Assembly: GCF_900215465.1 (NCBI RefSeq)
Contig: NZ_OBEH01000004.1
Coordinates: 1-64,000 of the forward strand
Reading direction: 5' to 3'
Source of the DNA: Flagellimonas pacifica
GTDB lineage: Bacteria > Bacteroidota > Bacteroidia > Flavobacteriales > Flavobacteriaceae
DNA length: 64,000 nt
In this document: positions 9,078-18,547 of the stretch, in pieces
Position numbering within the stretch: the first letter of the stretch is position 1
Layout of the letters: each line of letters begins with the position of its first letter
Made by a program: the position numbers and the translations under genes
Notes under the pieces: model-generated
Databases searched by the model: none
What the model saw: the letters and a program-made list of their open reading frames with translations, nothing else
What the model was told of the DNA's origin: nothing

Positions 9078-10160
9078 TTATCTCAATTCTTTTAGCTGAA
9101 TTTTTAACTTTTCAGCAGTGATATTTTTTGAAATTATCCTTCCCTCCGGATCCAATAAAAAATTAGCCGGAAGTGATGATAAAAGATATTGTTTGAAAAC
9201 AGTTTGATCCGTATCCAAAATTTGGCTCCATTCAAGTCCATCTTTCTCAATGGCATTGTTCCAATGTTCTTCATTTGCATCTATACTGATTCCCACAATA
9301 TCAAATTTTATATGCTTGGTGTTTTTATAAAGCTCTGACAATTTAGGATTTTCAACCCTGCAAGGTCTGCACCATGATGCCCAAAAATCCACTAATACAT
9401 AAGAGCCTCTAAAATCTGTAAGGTTGATTAATGCTCCTTTTTTGTTCAACGCCTTAAAGTTTTCCATTTTACTGCCTATTGCAAGTAGGTCCGCCTTTCT
9501 AATTCTTTTTTGTAAAGACTTGCTCATTCCACTTGACGGATATTCTATTTTAAATCTTTTCAACATCTCTTTAAAAAATCCGTTGTTCTTATAAAGATCA
9601 AAGTAGCCCAAAGCATCATAAGCCTTTGCCGACGGTCCCATTTCCCTTACCAGATTCTCCATGGCCTCTATAAATTCAATCAGCACTCGGTCTTTCTTTT
9701 TTTCAAGCTCAGCGATTCTCTTTTGATCATTTTCTTTCATGGCCTTATCAAAATCCTGGATCATCCCAGCAAAAAACTCATTATTGAGGCTATCAATACT
9801 TCGATTGAAGTTGAGTTCCGATGCAGCTTCCGAATCCAACACAATCCCATCACCCAATTGAAGATTGATTTGACCGCTCCGCTCAACGGCAATTCTCATC
9901 TCTTTGCCTGTATTCAACTTTACTCCATAAATTGATGGTTCCATAAATTGAATACTTTCATTGCGGGGTTCATTCGCGTTAATGTCAGCAATAGATTTCC
10001 ATTCGACCATTTTTTCTTTATTATAATCGTATTTGGAAATGGTTATTGTTTTGATTTTTTCCGAATTAGCCTCTAAATAAAACGTGGTCTCTACTGTTTG
10101 TTGTGACCTACAGCCAATGGCAAAAAGGCATAGAAGTAATAAGATTCTCATTGTTTTCAT
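9078..10160 (-). CDS. TlpA-type thiol:disulfide oxidoreductase lipoprotein, 360 aa
   Basis: The N-terminus (LLLLCLFAIGCRSQ) is a lipoprotein signal with Cys17 as the lipidated residue. Residues ~25-215 form a DUF4369-like region common in Bacteroidota. The C-terminal ~140 residues are a thioredoxin/AhpC-TSA fold with FWASWCRPCRVENP, which holds the CxxC active site. Proteins of this build are anchored in a membrane facing the periplasm and reduce disulfides, often in cytochrome c maturation or under oxidative stress. A -7-like box on the minus strand (10186-10193) precedes the start. Confidence 0.88.
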   Translation of the reverse strand: MKTMRILLLLCLFAIGCRSQQTVETTFYLEANSEKIKTITISKYDYNKEKMVEWKSIADINANEPRNESIQFMEPSIYGVKLNTGKEMRIAVERSGQINLQLGDGIVLDSEAASELNFNRSIDSLNNEFFAGMIQDFDKAMKENDQKRIAELEKKKDRVLIEFIEAMENLVREMGPSAKAYDALGYFDLYKNNGFFKEMLKRFKIEYPSSGMSKSLQKRIRKADLLAIGSKMENFKALNKKGALINLTDFRGSYVLVDFWASWCRPCRVENPKLSELYKNTKHIKFDIVGISIDANEEHWNNAIEKDGLEWSQILDTDQTVFKQYLLSSLPANFLLDPEGRIISKNITAEKLKIQLKELR

Positions 10161-10185
10161 GATTGATGTCTTTTAAAATTTGCAT

Positions 10186-10193
10186 CAAAAATA
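10186..10193 (-). promoter_or_regulatory. -7 box upstream of the TlpA-type gene
   Basis: The minus strand reads TATTTTTG, a match to TAnnTTTG, 25 nt before the start codon. No -33 element was identified. Confidence 0.4.
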
Positions 10194-10260
10194 TCCTCAC
10201 AACAAATACCTGTCGTCCTAAAACGCGAATCCGAACTCTTTTTTAAAACAATTGGAAATT

Positions 10261-11334
10261 TTAGTTGTACTTGGATTTAAACTCTGAAGGAGTGATTCCA
10301 GTTTTTTTCTTAAAAGCAGTATTAAAGGACGATTTAGAATTGAAACCAACCTCATACAATACTTCCAATATGGTTTCATTGGGGCTTTGAGGATTCATAA
10401 ATCTTTCTTTAGCCCTATTGATTCTATAGGTATTGATAAAGTCCACAAAATTCTGATCATAATGATCATTGATCAATTCTGAAAGTTTTCTTTTTGGAAT
10501 ACCAATTTCGTTCGCAAGGGTAGCAATGGTAAGGTTAAAATTTTTAAATGATTCTCTACGCAACAAATGCGCTTCCAACCGATCAATGAGCTCTTTATTT
10601 TCTTCCAGAGTTGTGTTAATACGGTTTCGGGATGTTAATGAAGCAGAGAATTCTAGGTCGTCCTTACTATATCCAAAAGGGTTTCTGGAAGTTGTAAATC
10701 CATAGAAATACAATAGGTTAATGGCTGCCAACATTAAAAGAAACACCGCATTCTCTAAAAAGTAGGTGTTTAACTTCAAAAAGAAAGCTACAAACTGGGT
10801 AATGTCAACCAAGACAATCAAACTAAATATGATGAAGACCCAATGCAACCAGCCCACATTTAACCATTCCAATCTTGAATAATTATCCTTGATAACTCTT
10901 TTATATCTCCTAACTTCTAAAAAACACAGAAAGATGTAGATGAGAACATGTGCAACATAACCAATATACAGTTCCGGTTGACAAATATTCCCTTCCGTAA
11001 ACCAAATACCAAAACAAATGGTGATAAAGGGAAGAAAATGAAAAGCACTCACCTTACCAAAGGCAAACTGTCTTTGGGCAATACATTTATTGTAAAAAAG
11101 TAGCAATGGTCCGTACAAAAAACCATAGGCACAATTAATACTTTGAAAAAAATTGCTTGCAATACCCCGGTTCACCAAAAACAACCCAAGAACTTGGATG
11201 GTAAGTGTTCCAATTATAGCCGCAAGCATAAAATCTCCTTTATTTTTTTTGGGATTGGAGATTAAAATGTATAACGTAAGCAATGCTCCTTGAAAAATGA
11301 TGATGATATGGATGACATTGGTAAAGGAAAACAT
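10261..11334 (-). CDS. membrane-bound AraC family transcriptional regulator, 357 aa
   Basis: About seven hydrophobic segments fill residues 1-215, followed by a linker and a C-terminal AraC-type double helix-turn-helix (about 255-357) with the signatures TIATLANEIGIPKRKLSELIN and EVLYEVGFNSKSSFNTAFKKK. Such integral-membrane AraC regulators are common in Flavobacteriia and are thought to sense signals through the membrane part. The targets are unknown; the neighbours on the same strand are the TlpA-type gene (100 nt downstream) and apbE (upstream), and neither is clearly its operon partner. Confidence 0.9.
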   Translation of the reverse strand: MFSFTNVIHIIIIFQGALLTLYILISNPKKNKGDFMLAAIIGTLTIQVLGLFLVNRGIASNFFQSINCAYGFLYGPLLLFYNKCIAQRQFAFGKVSAFHFLPFITICFGIWFTEGNICQPELYIGYVAHVLIYIFLCFLEVRRYKRVIKDNYSRLEWLNVGWLHWVFIIFSLIVLVDITQFVAFFLKLNTYFLENAVFLLMLAAINLLYFYGFTTSRNPFGYSKDDLEFSASLTSRNRINTTLEENKELIDRLEAHLLRRESFKNFNLTIATLANEIGIPKRKLSELINDHYDQNFVDFINTYRINRAKERFMNPQSPNETILEVLYEVGFNSKSSFNTAFKKKTGITPSEFKSKYN

Positions 11335-11438
11335 ATAATATAGCCTATATACGAATAGATTGATGTTGGCTAAATATACAAAGGGACCATCAGATATTGG
11401 TGATAATGTTAAAGTACAGCTGTTTTGACGCTCTCGCT

Positions 11439-12449
11439 CTAGTTATTGGGGTTTACTATTAATTTTTCAAAGCCAGAGGTCATATACTCTTTTGTTTCTC
11501 CTTTTCCATTCAAAAAGATAATGTAAGCCTCCAACTCAGTACGAGCTGCCAACAAACGTTTGGATGCTGATAAATCCATTGCCATAAAGGCAGTGGCAAA
11601 TGCGTCCGCCTCCGCACAAGTTCCTGCTATAACGCTGGCTGCCAAAACTTTTGAATTTTTGGTATATCCGGTCTTGGGGTCTATAGTGTGTACGAATTTT
11701 TCTCCAGTTTCTGGGTCAATTCTAAACTTGCGGTAGTTGCCGGAAGAGGCCATGGCTTTATCTTGTAACGATACAATCAATTTTAGTTGTCGTCCTATTT
11801 CAACCTGGGGGTCATCAATTCCTACGGACCATTGTTTCCCTGAAATTGTATTTATTCCTTTGGTTACAACCTCTCCCCCTACTTCAACCAAATAATTTTC
11901 AATGCCCTTAGCATCCAGCAAAGCACCCAAGCGATCAATGGCATATCCTTTAGCCACAGCATTAAAATCAAAGCGTGTTTCTGAATGGTTTTTGGATATT
12001 GTTCCATCGGCATTAAGTTTTACTTTATCCCAACCTACATAATTTAACAAGCTATCTACTTTTAAGCTGTCCAACTGCAATTGTTCACCAGGACCAAAAC
12101 CCCAAGCATTGGCCAATACCCCAACGGTAGGGTCAAAATAGCCTTTAGAAGCCTCATGGACTTGGCTAGAGGTTTCAAAAACATCTTTGAACATGTGATC
12201 GACCACTATAGTGGAATCTCCGCTATTTATTTTTGAAATGTCGGATGTGGGGATATATGTAGATAAGGACTGGTTGAGCACTTGAAAGACAGAGTCTATC
12301 TCTTTTTGAAAATCCAGCTGTTCATCGTCCAAATAGATTATGGAATAGGTTGTACCCAGGGCATTACCCACCGTTTGGTTCTTTATTAATGGATTATTGG
12401 AGCATCCAAATGAAAGTGCCGCAATACCTACAAAAATCAATTGTCTCAT
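11439..12449 (-). CDS. apbE: FAD:protein FMN transferase (ApbE), lipoprotein
   Basis: ApbE attaches FMN covalently to a Thr or Ser of target proteins such as NqrB and NqrC on the periplasmic side. The signal LIFVGIAALSFGCSN is a lipoprotein type. Family marks include NAVAKGYAIDRLG, YLVEVGGEVVTKG, MASSGNYRKF and HTIDPKTGY. The 336-residue length is normal. Its start overlaps the stop of the upstream small gene (12446-12811) by 4 nt, and the whole NQR operon lies upstream on the same strand, so its most likely substrates are NqrB and NqrC. Confidence 0.95.
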   Translation of the reverse strand: MRQLIFVGIAALSFGCSNNPLIKNQTVGNALGTTYSIIYLDDEQLDFQKEIDSVFQVLNQSLSTYIPTSDISKINSGDSTIVVDHMFKDVFETSSQVHEASKGYFDPTVGVLANAWGFGPGEQLQLDSLKVDSLLNYVGWDKVKLNADGTISKNHSETRFDFNAVAKGYAIDRLGALLDAKGIENYLVEVGGEVVTKGINTISGKQWSVGIDDPQVEIGRQLKLIVSLQDKAMASSGNYRKFRIDPETGEKFVHTIDPKTGYTKNSKVLAASVIAGTCAEADAFATAFMAMDLSASKRLLAARTELEAYIIFLNGKGETKEYMTSGFEKLIVNPNN

Positions 12450-12811
12450 TCTAAAATTTCTATTAAACCTTGATAATCTACTATGTAGTCTTCATTTAAA
12501 TAAACAGGATGTTCCCTGTTTGAAGCATTTGAAAGTCCCACTCCAGCAAAATATGTTCTAGCTTCAAATTTTTCCGCATGGTTTTTCACCTTTTGCATAA
12601 CCTCCAAATCATAATCCTTTGGATTGTTGGGATATTCCACATTTCTAACTACTATAAAATGAAGTACCTTCTCTTTTAAACAAACGTATTGGGGGTTCTT
12701 TTTAGGCTTGCTATTGATCGCCATAAATTCATACCCCTCAGCTTCCAATTGTCTTCCAACAATGTTCATTGCCAAATTGTGCAATTCTTGTTCTGTCAGT
12801 GGTTTGCCCAT
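12446..12811 (-). CDS. NQR-associated small protein, 121 aa (often mislabelled NqrF)
   Basis: The protein is soluble, without signal peptide, Cys cluster or flavin-binding motif. Conserved-looking segments are LHFIVVRNVEYPNNP and ARTYFAGVGLSNAS. From memory, close homologues in Flavobacteriia are labelled NADH-quinone reductase subunit F in databases, but the sequence has none of the NqrF domains, so that name comes from its neighbourhood. It is translationally coupled with apbE by a 4-nt overlap. A role in NQR or flavin maturation is an inference. A minus-strand -7 box ends 4 nt before the start codon. Confidence 0.75.
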   Translation of the reverse strand: MGKPLTEQELHNLAMNIVGRQLEAEGYEFMAINSKPKKNPQYVCLKEKVLHFIVVRNVEYPNNPKDYDLEVMQKVKNHAEKFEARTYFAGVGLSNASNREHPVYLNEDYIVDYQGLIEILE

Positions 12812-12815
12812 TGCA

Positions 12816-12823
12816 CAAAATTA
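12816..12823 (-). promoter_or_regulatory. -7 box upstream of the small NQR-associated gene
   Basis: The minus strand reads TAATTTTG (TAnnTTTG) directly before the start codon at 12811, implying a nearly leaderless transcript that carries this gene and apbE. Confidence 0.45.
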
Positions 12824-12834
12824 GGGTTTAAAAG

Positions 12835-13695
12835 TTATTTGAACCGTACAAATTTAGCGCTATCAAACGTATAATTTGACACAGGGATTACTGCATCTTT
12901 TTTCAAAGTATACCATGGGGAAATGGATGTTTCTTCCAAATTTTTAACCAAGTGTACGCTTTGTGCAGGCGTATTGCCCTGAAAAAGCAGATACAACTTT
13001 TCGCCATCGGCATTAATAGCCTCATCGCAAATCATAACTATATGCCCGGGACTACCGCCTTTGATAAGCATATCCCCAATTTTCAAGTTTTTCGCATCTT
13101 CAATTCTTGGAAGCTCGTGGTATAGCGATAAGGTACCGGAATAGGTGTAGATCAAATTCAGATAGCGATAAAAACTCTCCTTGCTATAATTCTCTTGGGC
13201 GATTTTATGGAAAGTAACCTTATTTCCATCAATTTTTGGCCTGAATCCTTTGGCATACTGCTCCCAAGAACAATAATGCCCACTGGTAAAATTAAAGCCT
13301 ATTTTATCCTTTCTGTTGTTGTTCCACAGATACTCACTTCGAATCCGAATCAGAGCGTCGGCACATTGCTGCAATCCATTTACGGGAACCGGAATTTCCA
13401 AAATACCAATATGTCCATGCTGCCAAAAATATTCAGAGCTATCATAATTGATAATCTTGCTTCCGAAAGGTTTTAACTTGTAGTTCCTCAAATATTCTTG
13501 AAAAGAGCCTTTGGGGTATGCAACTCGTTTATATCCTTCTGGCACGTTTACCCTGGTTTTAATGCTAAGGCTATCTTCATTCACCAATTTGGGTTCAATA
13601 ACCATTGCTGAAACCACGCGCTTAACGGGTTTGATTTTGTATGCAATCAAACCTAAAACCGAAATTGCCAACACAATGAATATGAGTTTCTTCAC
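12835..13695 (-). CDS. DUF4846 family protein, 286 aa
   Basis: The frame stays open to 13785, but that extension runs through the terminator hairpin of the nqr operon. I therefore choose the GTG at 13695, after which the protein begins with an N-terminal membrane segment (KKLIFIVLAISVLGLIAYKI). The mature part has features of DUF4846: YWQHGHIGILEIPVPVNG, GFNFTSGHYCSWEQYA, IEDAKNLKIGDMLIKGGSPGH and a VMICDEA stretch. DUF4846 resembles small papain-like or NlpC-like folds with a conserved His, but no activity is established. The protein is probably periplasmic and membrane-anchored. Confidence 0.8.
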   Translation of the reverse strand: MKKLIFIVLAISVLGLIAYKIKPVKRVVSAMVIEPKLVNEDSLSIKTRVNVPEGYKRVAYPKGSFQEYLRNYKLKPFGSKIINYDSSEYFWQHGHIGILEIPVPVNGLQQCADALIRIRSEYLWNNNRKDKIGFNFTSGHYCSWEQYAKGFRPKIDGNKVTFHKIAQENYSKESFYRYLNLIYTYSGTLSLYHELPRIEDAKNLKIGDMLIKGGSPGHIVMICDEAINADGEKLYLLFQGNTPAQSVHLVKNLEETSISPWYTLKKDAVIPVSNYTFDSAKFVRFK

Positions 13696-13711
13696 AAAAT
13701 TAAATATCAAA

Positions 13712-13739
13712 CAAAAAAACCGATGCTTTCGCATCGGTT
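13712..13739 (-). terminator. Rho-independent terminator of the nqr operon
   Basis: Nine-base-pair stem AACCGATGC / GCATCGGTT with a four-base loop, followed on the minus strand by a T run (plus-strand A run at 13712-13719). It lies about 80 nt downstream of the nqrF stop and before the DUF4846 start proposed here. Confidence 0.85.
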
Positions 13740-13818
13740 GATTTTTATATAAATATTTTAACATTTTGGCTTGCTTCGACTCCACTCAGCAACCAAAACT
13801 GAGTACAAAACTTAAATA

Positions 13819-15126
13819 TTATCCTCCAAAGTCATCAAATCTGATGTTCTCATCAGGGATCCCGAAATCTTCACCCATTTTTTGAACAGCCTTGTTCATT
13901 AATGGTGGACCACAGAAATATAGTTCAATATCCTCCGGGGCATCATGATGATCCAAGTAGTTATCAATTACACAATTGTGGATGAATCCAACAAAACCAT
14001 CTCCTTCAGCATCAATATTTTCCTTCACTTTCCAATTGTCTTCTTCCATAGGCTCTGAAAGTGCCATATAGAATTTAAAGTTTGGAAATTCCTTTTCCAA
14101 TTGTTTGAAGTGATCAATATAGAACAACTCCCTCTTAGATCTACCTCCGTACCAATAGGTTACTTTTCTATTGGTTTTAAGGGTTTTGAACAAGTGATAT
14201 AAGTGCGAACGCATTGGAGCCATTCCGGCACCACCACCTACGTACAACATTTCCGCTTCAGACTCATTGATGAAGAACTCACCGAAAGGTCCTGAAATGG
14301 TTACAGGGTCTCCAGGTTTCAATCCAAAGATGTAAGAAGAAGCTACACCTGGGTTAACATCCATCCATCCGTTTTTGGAGCGATCCCATGGTGGTGTTGC
14401 AATACGAACGTTTAGCATGATCTCACGTCCTTCTGCTGGGTAAGAAGCCATGGAATAAGCTCTTTCCACAGTTTCCGTGTTTTTCATTACCAAAGGCCAC
14501 AGGTTGAACTTGTCCCATTCATTTTTGAACTTATCTGGGGTTTCATGTTCTTCTGGGTGAGCCGTGATATCAATATCGGAATATTTTACTTCGCAAGGCG
14601 GAATCTCAATCTGGATGTATCCTCCTGCTTTATAGTTCATATCTTCCGGAATCTCAACTACAAATTCTTTGATAAAAGATGCCACATTGTAATTACGTAC
14701 AACTTTTGCAGGCCATTTTTTAATACCGAAAACTTCTTCAGGAATGGTAATTTCCATGTCCTGTTTTACTTTTACTTGGCAGGCCAATCTTGCTCCATGG
14801 GTCAATTCCTTTTTAGAGAAATGAGGTGTCTCGGTAGGCAATGCCTCTCCTCCACCTGAAAGTACATGGCACTCACATTGAATACAGGTTCCACCACCAC
14901 CACAAGCAGATGGCAAAAACACTTTTTGGTTACCCAATGTGGTCAATAGGGAATCTCCAGAAGCAACTTCGATCTCCTTTTCGCCATTAATAGTGATGGT
15001 CACGGGGCCAGAAGGAGATAGTTTCTCCTTTGTGAACAACAAAAGTGCTACCAACAATAATAACAGGATAAGAAATGCTACTACAGTAATTAGAATAGTA
15101 CCTCCGGTACTGGTGGCTAAAATCAT
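13819..15126 (-). CDS. nqrF: Na+-translocating NADH:quinone reductase subunit F
   Basis: NqrF takes electrons from NADH through FAD to a [2Fe-2S] centre. An N-terminal membrane helix (about residues 8-31) anchors a ferredoxin domain (about 37-130) with the cysteine pattern of [13 protein letters not shown] plus a fourth Cys in LACQV. An FNR-like reductase domain follows (about 135-435), with the flavin motif RAYSMASYP, the GPFGEF loop and the NAD-site signatures [12 protein letters not shown] and YFCGPPLMN. The 435-residue length is slightly above the proteobacterial form. It is the last gene of the nqrABCDEF operon, 2 nt after nqrE. Confidence 0.97.
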   Translation of the reverse strand: MILATSTGGTILITVVAFLILLLLLVALLLFTKEKLSPSGPVTITINGEKEIEVASGDSLLTTLGNQKVFLPSACGGGGTCIQCECHVLSGGGEALPTETPHFSKKELTHGARLACQVKVKQDMEITIPEEVFGIKKWPAKVVRNYNVASFIKEFVVEIPEDMNYKAGGYIQIEIPPCEVKYSDIDITAHPEEHETPDKFKNEWDKFNLWPLVMKNTETVERAYSMASYPAEGREIMLNVRIATPPWDRSKNGWMDVNPGVASSYIFGLKPGDPVTISGPFGEFFINESEAEMLYVGGGAGMAPMRSHLYHLFKTLKTNRKVTYWYGGRSKRELFYIDHFKQLEKEFPNFKFYMALSEPMEEDNWKVKENIDAEGDGFVGFIHNCVIDNYLDHHDAPEDIELYFCGPPLMNKAVQKMGEDFGIPDENIRFDDFGG

Positions 15127-15128
15127 CT

Positions 15129-15869
15129 TTATTCGTTTATAACTTCGTTATATGAGACTGCTTTTTCTTCGTCTTCAATCTCTTTCTTAATTTCTTTTTC
15201 TTCAATGGTCTTGGCAGTAGAAGTTTCAACCTCCTCTGGTGGCTCATTGTCACCAGTTAGCATTCCACCAAAACTCTGGAAACCGATACCCATTAATCCA
15301 GTAATGATAAATGTGATTCCCAGTCCACGAAGTGGCGCAGGAACATTGGAGTATCTAATTTTCTCACGGATAGCCGCAATGGCCAAAATAGCCAAGAACC
15401 ATCCTATTCCTGAACTTACCCCATAGTTGAAAGCCAATCCCAAGCTTGGTATTTCCCTGGCTTGCATAAAGAGTGACCCACCCAAGATAGCGCAGTTAAC
15501 CGCAATCAGTGGCAAGAAAATACCTAAGGAATTATAGAGGGACGGAGAAAATTTTTCCACAACAATCTCTACCAATTGTACCATAGTGGCAATGGTTGCG
15601 ATAAATAGGATGAATGATAGGAAACTTAGGTTATAATCGGCATACTCAGGGCCTAACCAAACCAAGGCTCCATCACGCAACAAATATTGATCCAACAACC
15701 AGTTTAATGGTACGGTAACTGCCAATACGAAGATTACAGCAGCTCCCAACCCAACAGCGGTGGATACTTTTTTAGATACGGCCAAATAGGAACACATTCC
15801 CAAAAAGACCGCAAATACCATATTATCAATAAAAATGGACTTAAAAAACAGTTCTAAATGCTCTAACAT
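15129..15869 (-). CDS. nqrE: Na+-translocating NADH:quinone reductase subunit E
   Basis: NqrE is an integral membrane subunit with six helices, related to NqrD. It shares with NqrD the intramembrane [2Fe-2S] centre; the ligand candidates Cys26 (LGMCSYLA) and the Cys in AVNCAILGG are present at positions matching the Vibrio protein. At 246 residues it is about 45 longer than the usual ~200, because a highly charged Glu/Lys-rich tail follows the last helix. The gene lies between nqrD (10 nt) and nqrF (2 nt). Confidence 0.96.
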   Translation of the reverse strand: MLEHLELFFKSIFIDNMVFAVFLGMCSYLAVSKKVSTAVGLGAAVIFVLAVTVPLNWLLDQYLLRDGALVWLGPEYADYNLSFLSFILFIATIATMVQLVEIVVEKFSPSLYNSLGIFLPLIAVNCAILGGSLFMQAREIPSLGLAFNYGVSSGIGWFLAILAIAAIREKIRYSNVPAPLRGLGITFIITGLMGIGFQSFGGMLTGDNEPPEEVETSTAKTIEEKEIKKEIEDEEKAVSYNEVINE

Positions 15870-15879
15870 ATCTTCCTAT

Positions 15880-16527
15880 TTATGCTTCTTCTATTAATGC
15901 TTTGTTTCTGGAACGTTGCACCCAGATAATGATTCCCACTACAATCAATGCTGCTGGGGGAATGATCATAAACCCGTTGTTCTCATATCCAGTGGCGTAC
16001 AATCCAGTTTTTGCAATGGGATCTCCCAATACTGGAATCCCAAAAAGCGTTCCTGAACCTAAGAGTTCGCGGAAAAATCCAACAATAATTAGTATAACAC
16101 CATAACCAAGGGCATTTCCTATTCCATCCAAAAAGGATTTCCAGGGCCCGTTTCCTAAAGCAAAGGCTTCAAATCGACCCATGATGATACAATTGGTAAT
16201 GATCAACCCTACGAAAACAGCTAGGGTCTTACTCAATTCATAAGCGAAGGCTTTTAGCACCTGATCTACCACAATTACCAAGGTGGCCACTACGATCAAC
16301 TGCACTATAATCCTGATTTTTGATGGAATGATGTTACGCATAAGCGATATCACCACATTACCAACACCCAATACAAAAAGTACTGAAAGTGCCATTACTA
16401 CAGACGCTTTTAGCTCCGCTGTAATTGCCAAAGCTGAACAAATTCCCAAAACCTGAATGGTGATCGGGTTGTTATCCGCTAATGGATCTAATATTAGATT
16501 TGCATCTTTTTTTGAAAGTAGCCCCAT
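15880..16527 (-). CDS. nqrD: Na+-translocating NADH:quinone reductase subunit D
   Basis: NqrD is the partner of NqrE in the membrane and contributes the other half of the [2Fe-2S] site through Cys in LGICSALAI and Cys in ITNCIIMGRFEAF. Six hydrophobic helices are visible and the 215-residue length is normal. The gene starts 1 nt after the nqrC stop codon and is translated from the same operon. Confidence 0.97.
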   Translation of the reverse strand: MGLLSKKDANLILDPLADNNPITIQVLGICSALAITAELKASVVMALSVLFVLGVGNVVISLMRNIIPSKIRIIVQLIVVATLVIVVDQVLKAFAYELSKTLAVFVGLIITNCIIMGRFEAFALGNGPWKSFLDGIGNALGYGVILIIVGFFRELLGSGTLFGIPVLGDPIAKTGLYATGYENNGFMIIPPAALIVVGIIIWVQRSRNKALIEEA

Positions 16528-16528
16528 A

Positions 16529-17278
16529 TTATTTGGTTCTAATAGTTTCTAAATAAGGTTTGTAAAGTTTAAGCGTCTCCTTGATCATAGCGGAAACTCC
16601 ATTTCCTGTGATGGTTGCACCCGCAAGGGCATCCACTTCATTATCTTCCTTGTCATTGTTCAAGGGGTCATTATTTCCTTTGATAACAGATATTCCTGAA
16701 ATACGGCTTCCATCCAAAATGGATTCACCGGTGAAATCATCCATAAAAAAACGAAGCTTGATATTGGCACCCAATCCAGGGGTTTCCCCTTTATGATCAA
16801 ATACCACACCTTGCACAACCATGTTCTCATCCAAGGAAATGAATCCCCAAATAGCATCCCACAGCCCTTTTCCGTACATTGGAATGATGTAATATTTATT
16901 TCCTTCTTTTTCCCCAATGAAAAGTGGTAACTCGGCCTCATCACCATTTTTGATGATATTCAATTGCTTTTTAAGGTCAATTAAATATGCTTCTTCTCTT
17001 TCTTTGGTCTCGGAACCTACAACAACAAGTTGTTGTTTGATATATTTTGAAAATTCTTCTTCAACGATATCCGTAGGAATAAAATCTGCGCTTCCACCTT
17101 CTTCGTTCTGGTTGACCCCCATGGCATACAGAATGTTCTGTTGTTTTTCAAAACGCTCATTCTCATCAATTCGTGGTCTTAATCCAGATGCTAAAAAAGC
17201 CAAAAGAGAGCCCACAATGATCACCATTACGGCTGCAAAAATTACAGTATAGCTATTTTTATCCGTGTTGATTGCCAT
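16529..17278 (-). CDS. nqrC: Na+-translocating NADH:quinone reductase subunit C
   Basis: NqrC has one N-terminal membrane helix (about 11-32) and a periplasmic FMN-binding domain. The ApbE flavinylation site is visible as DALAGATITGNGVS, where the Thr of GAT carries FMN by a phosphoester bond. The 249-residue length is normal. It lies 2 nt after nqrB. The ApbE gene 4 kb downstream on the same strand can supply the modification. Confidence 0.97.
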   Translation of the reverse strand: MAINTDKNSYTVIFAAVMVIIVGSLLAFLASGLRPRIDENERFEKQQNILYAMGVNQNEEGGSADFIPTDIVEEEFSKYIKQQLVVVGSETKEREEAYLIDLKKQLNIIKNGDEAELPLFIGEKEGNKYYIIPMYGKGLWDAIWGFISLDENMVVQGVVFDHKGETPGLGANIKLRFFMDDFTGESILDGSRISGISVIKGNNDPLNNDKEDNEVDALAGATITGNGVSAMIKETLKLYKPYLETIRTK

Positions 17279-17280
17279 AA

Positions 17281-18546
17281 TTAAACTGTTTCCGTTTTTA
17301 ATGCTTCCACTTCGCCAGATGTTTTTGGATATATGGTAGCGTTTTTCAATCGCTTCATTCTTCTTTTGATGTTCCCTCTTACCACATAGTGGTCAATGGT
17401 AGGTGCAAATACATTCATTAATAGGATGGCCAAGAATACTCCTTCTGGATATCCTGGGTTGAATACACGAATCATAACGGATAGGAATCCAATTAAAAAT
17501 CCATAAATCCATTTTCCTCTATTGGTTTGTGAACCTGTTACAGGATCCGTAGCCATAAATACAATACCAAAGGCCAAACCACCAACAAGAAGATGTTGCC
17601 AGTATTCAAAACTCATGAGTCCATAGAATTTGCTGTACTCTGGAATCCATCCGGCAGCAACAATGCTGTTAAAAATCAATCCCATAACCAAAGAACCAAT
17701 AACTGCGCTCAACATAATCCTCCATGAGGCTATTTTAGAGAAAACCAAGAAAAGTCCTCCTAGTAAAATCAATAATGTTGATGTTTCACCAACGGAACCT
17801 GGAATAAATCCAAAGAACATATCTGAAAGGGAATATGAAAATTCATCCACTCCTTTACCTTGTGCCAAATAACCTAGGACTGTTTCACCAGAAATTGCAT
17901 CAGCGGTTCCGGCCGTGTCCACAGCACCATGCACCCAAACCTTATCACCACTCATCCAAGTTGGATAAGCAAAGAACAAAAAGGCTCTAATAGTCAGTGC
18001 AGGGTTTAGGATATTCATTCCTGTACCGCCAAAAACTTCTTTACCAATAACAACACCAAAAACAATGGCCACGGTCAACATCCAAAGTGGTAAATCAATA
18101 GGCACAATCAATGGTACTAACATACCCGTTACCAAATACCCCTCTTCTATTTCATGACCTTTGATTACGCAGAATATGAACTCAACGGTCAGTCCCACAA
18201 CATAGGAAACCACCACTAATGGTATCATTTTCCAAAATCCTAGTATAAAATTATCCCATGTCCAAAATGCTGCGCTAAAAAAACCATCTGCAGCTGCCTG
18301 AATTTCACCCAATGCCAAGTAATGTTGATATCCAGTGTTGAACATACCGAAAATCAAACAGGGTATAAGCGACATTACCACGGTGTTCATGGTACGCTTT
18401 AAATCATCCGCTCCCTTAACATGGGTTCCGCTGTGTGTAGTTTCATTTGGAGTAAATAGAAAGGTATGGAAACCACTAAAAACCGGGAACCATTTTTTTC
18501 CTTGATTCTTTACTCTGAATTTATGTAAGTTTTCTTTTAATCCCAT
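17281..18546 (-). CDS. nqrB: Na+-translocating NADH:quinone reductase subunit B
   Basis: NqrB is the large membrane subunit that holds a covalent FMN and riboflavin and forms part of the Na+ path. About ten membrane helices are visible. GGTGMNILNPALTIRAFLFFAYPTWMSGDKVWV-type sequence in the middle is a family hallmark. The expected flavinylated Thr appears in DAISGETVLG, where the usual Ala of SGAT is Glu. The 421-residue length is in the normal range. The gene is 1 nt after nqrA. Confidence 0.97.
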   Translation of the reverse strand: MGLKENLHKFRVKNQGKKWFPVFSGFHTFLFTPNETTHSGTHVKGADDLKRTMNTVVMSLIPCLIFGMFNTGYQHYLALGEIQAAADGFFSAAFWTWDNFILGFWKMIPLVVVSYVVGLTVEFIFCVIKGHEIEEGYLVTGMLVPLIVPIDLPLWMLTVAIVFGVVIGKEVFGGTGMNILNPALTIRAFLFFAYPTWMSGDKVWVHGAVDTAGTADAISGETVLGYLAQGKGVDEFSYSLSDMFFGFIPGSVGETSTLLILLGGLFLVFSKIASWRIMLSAVIGSLVMGLIFNSIVAAGWIPEYSKFYGLMSFEYWQHLLVGGLAFGIVFMATDPVTGSQTNRGKWIYGFLIGFLSVMIRVFNPGYPEGVFLAILLMNVFAPTIDHYVVRGNIKRRMKRLKNATIYPKTSGEVEALKTETV

Positions 18547-18547
18547 C

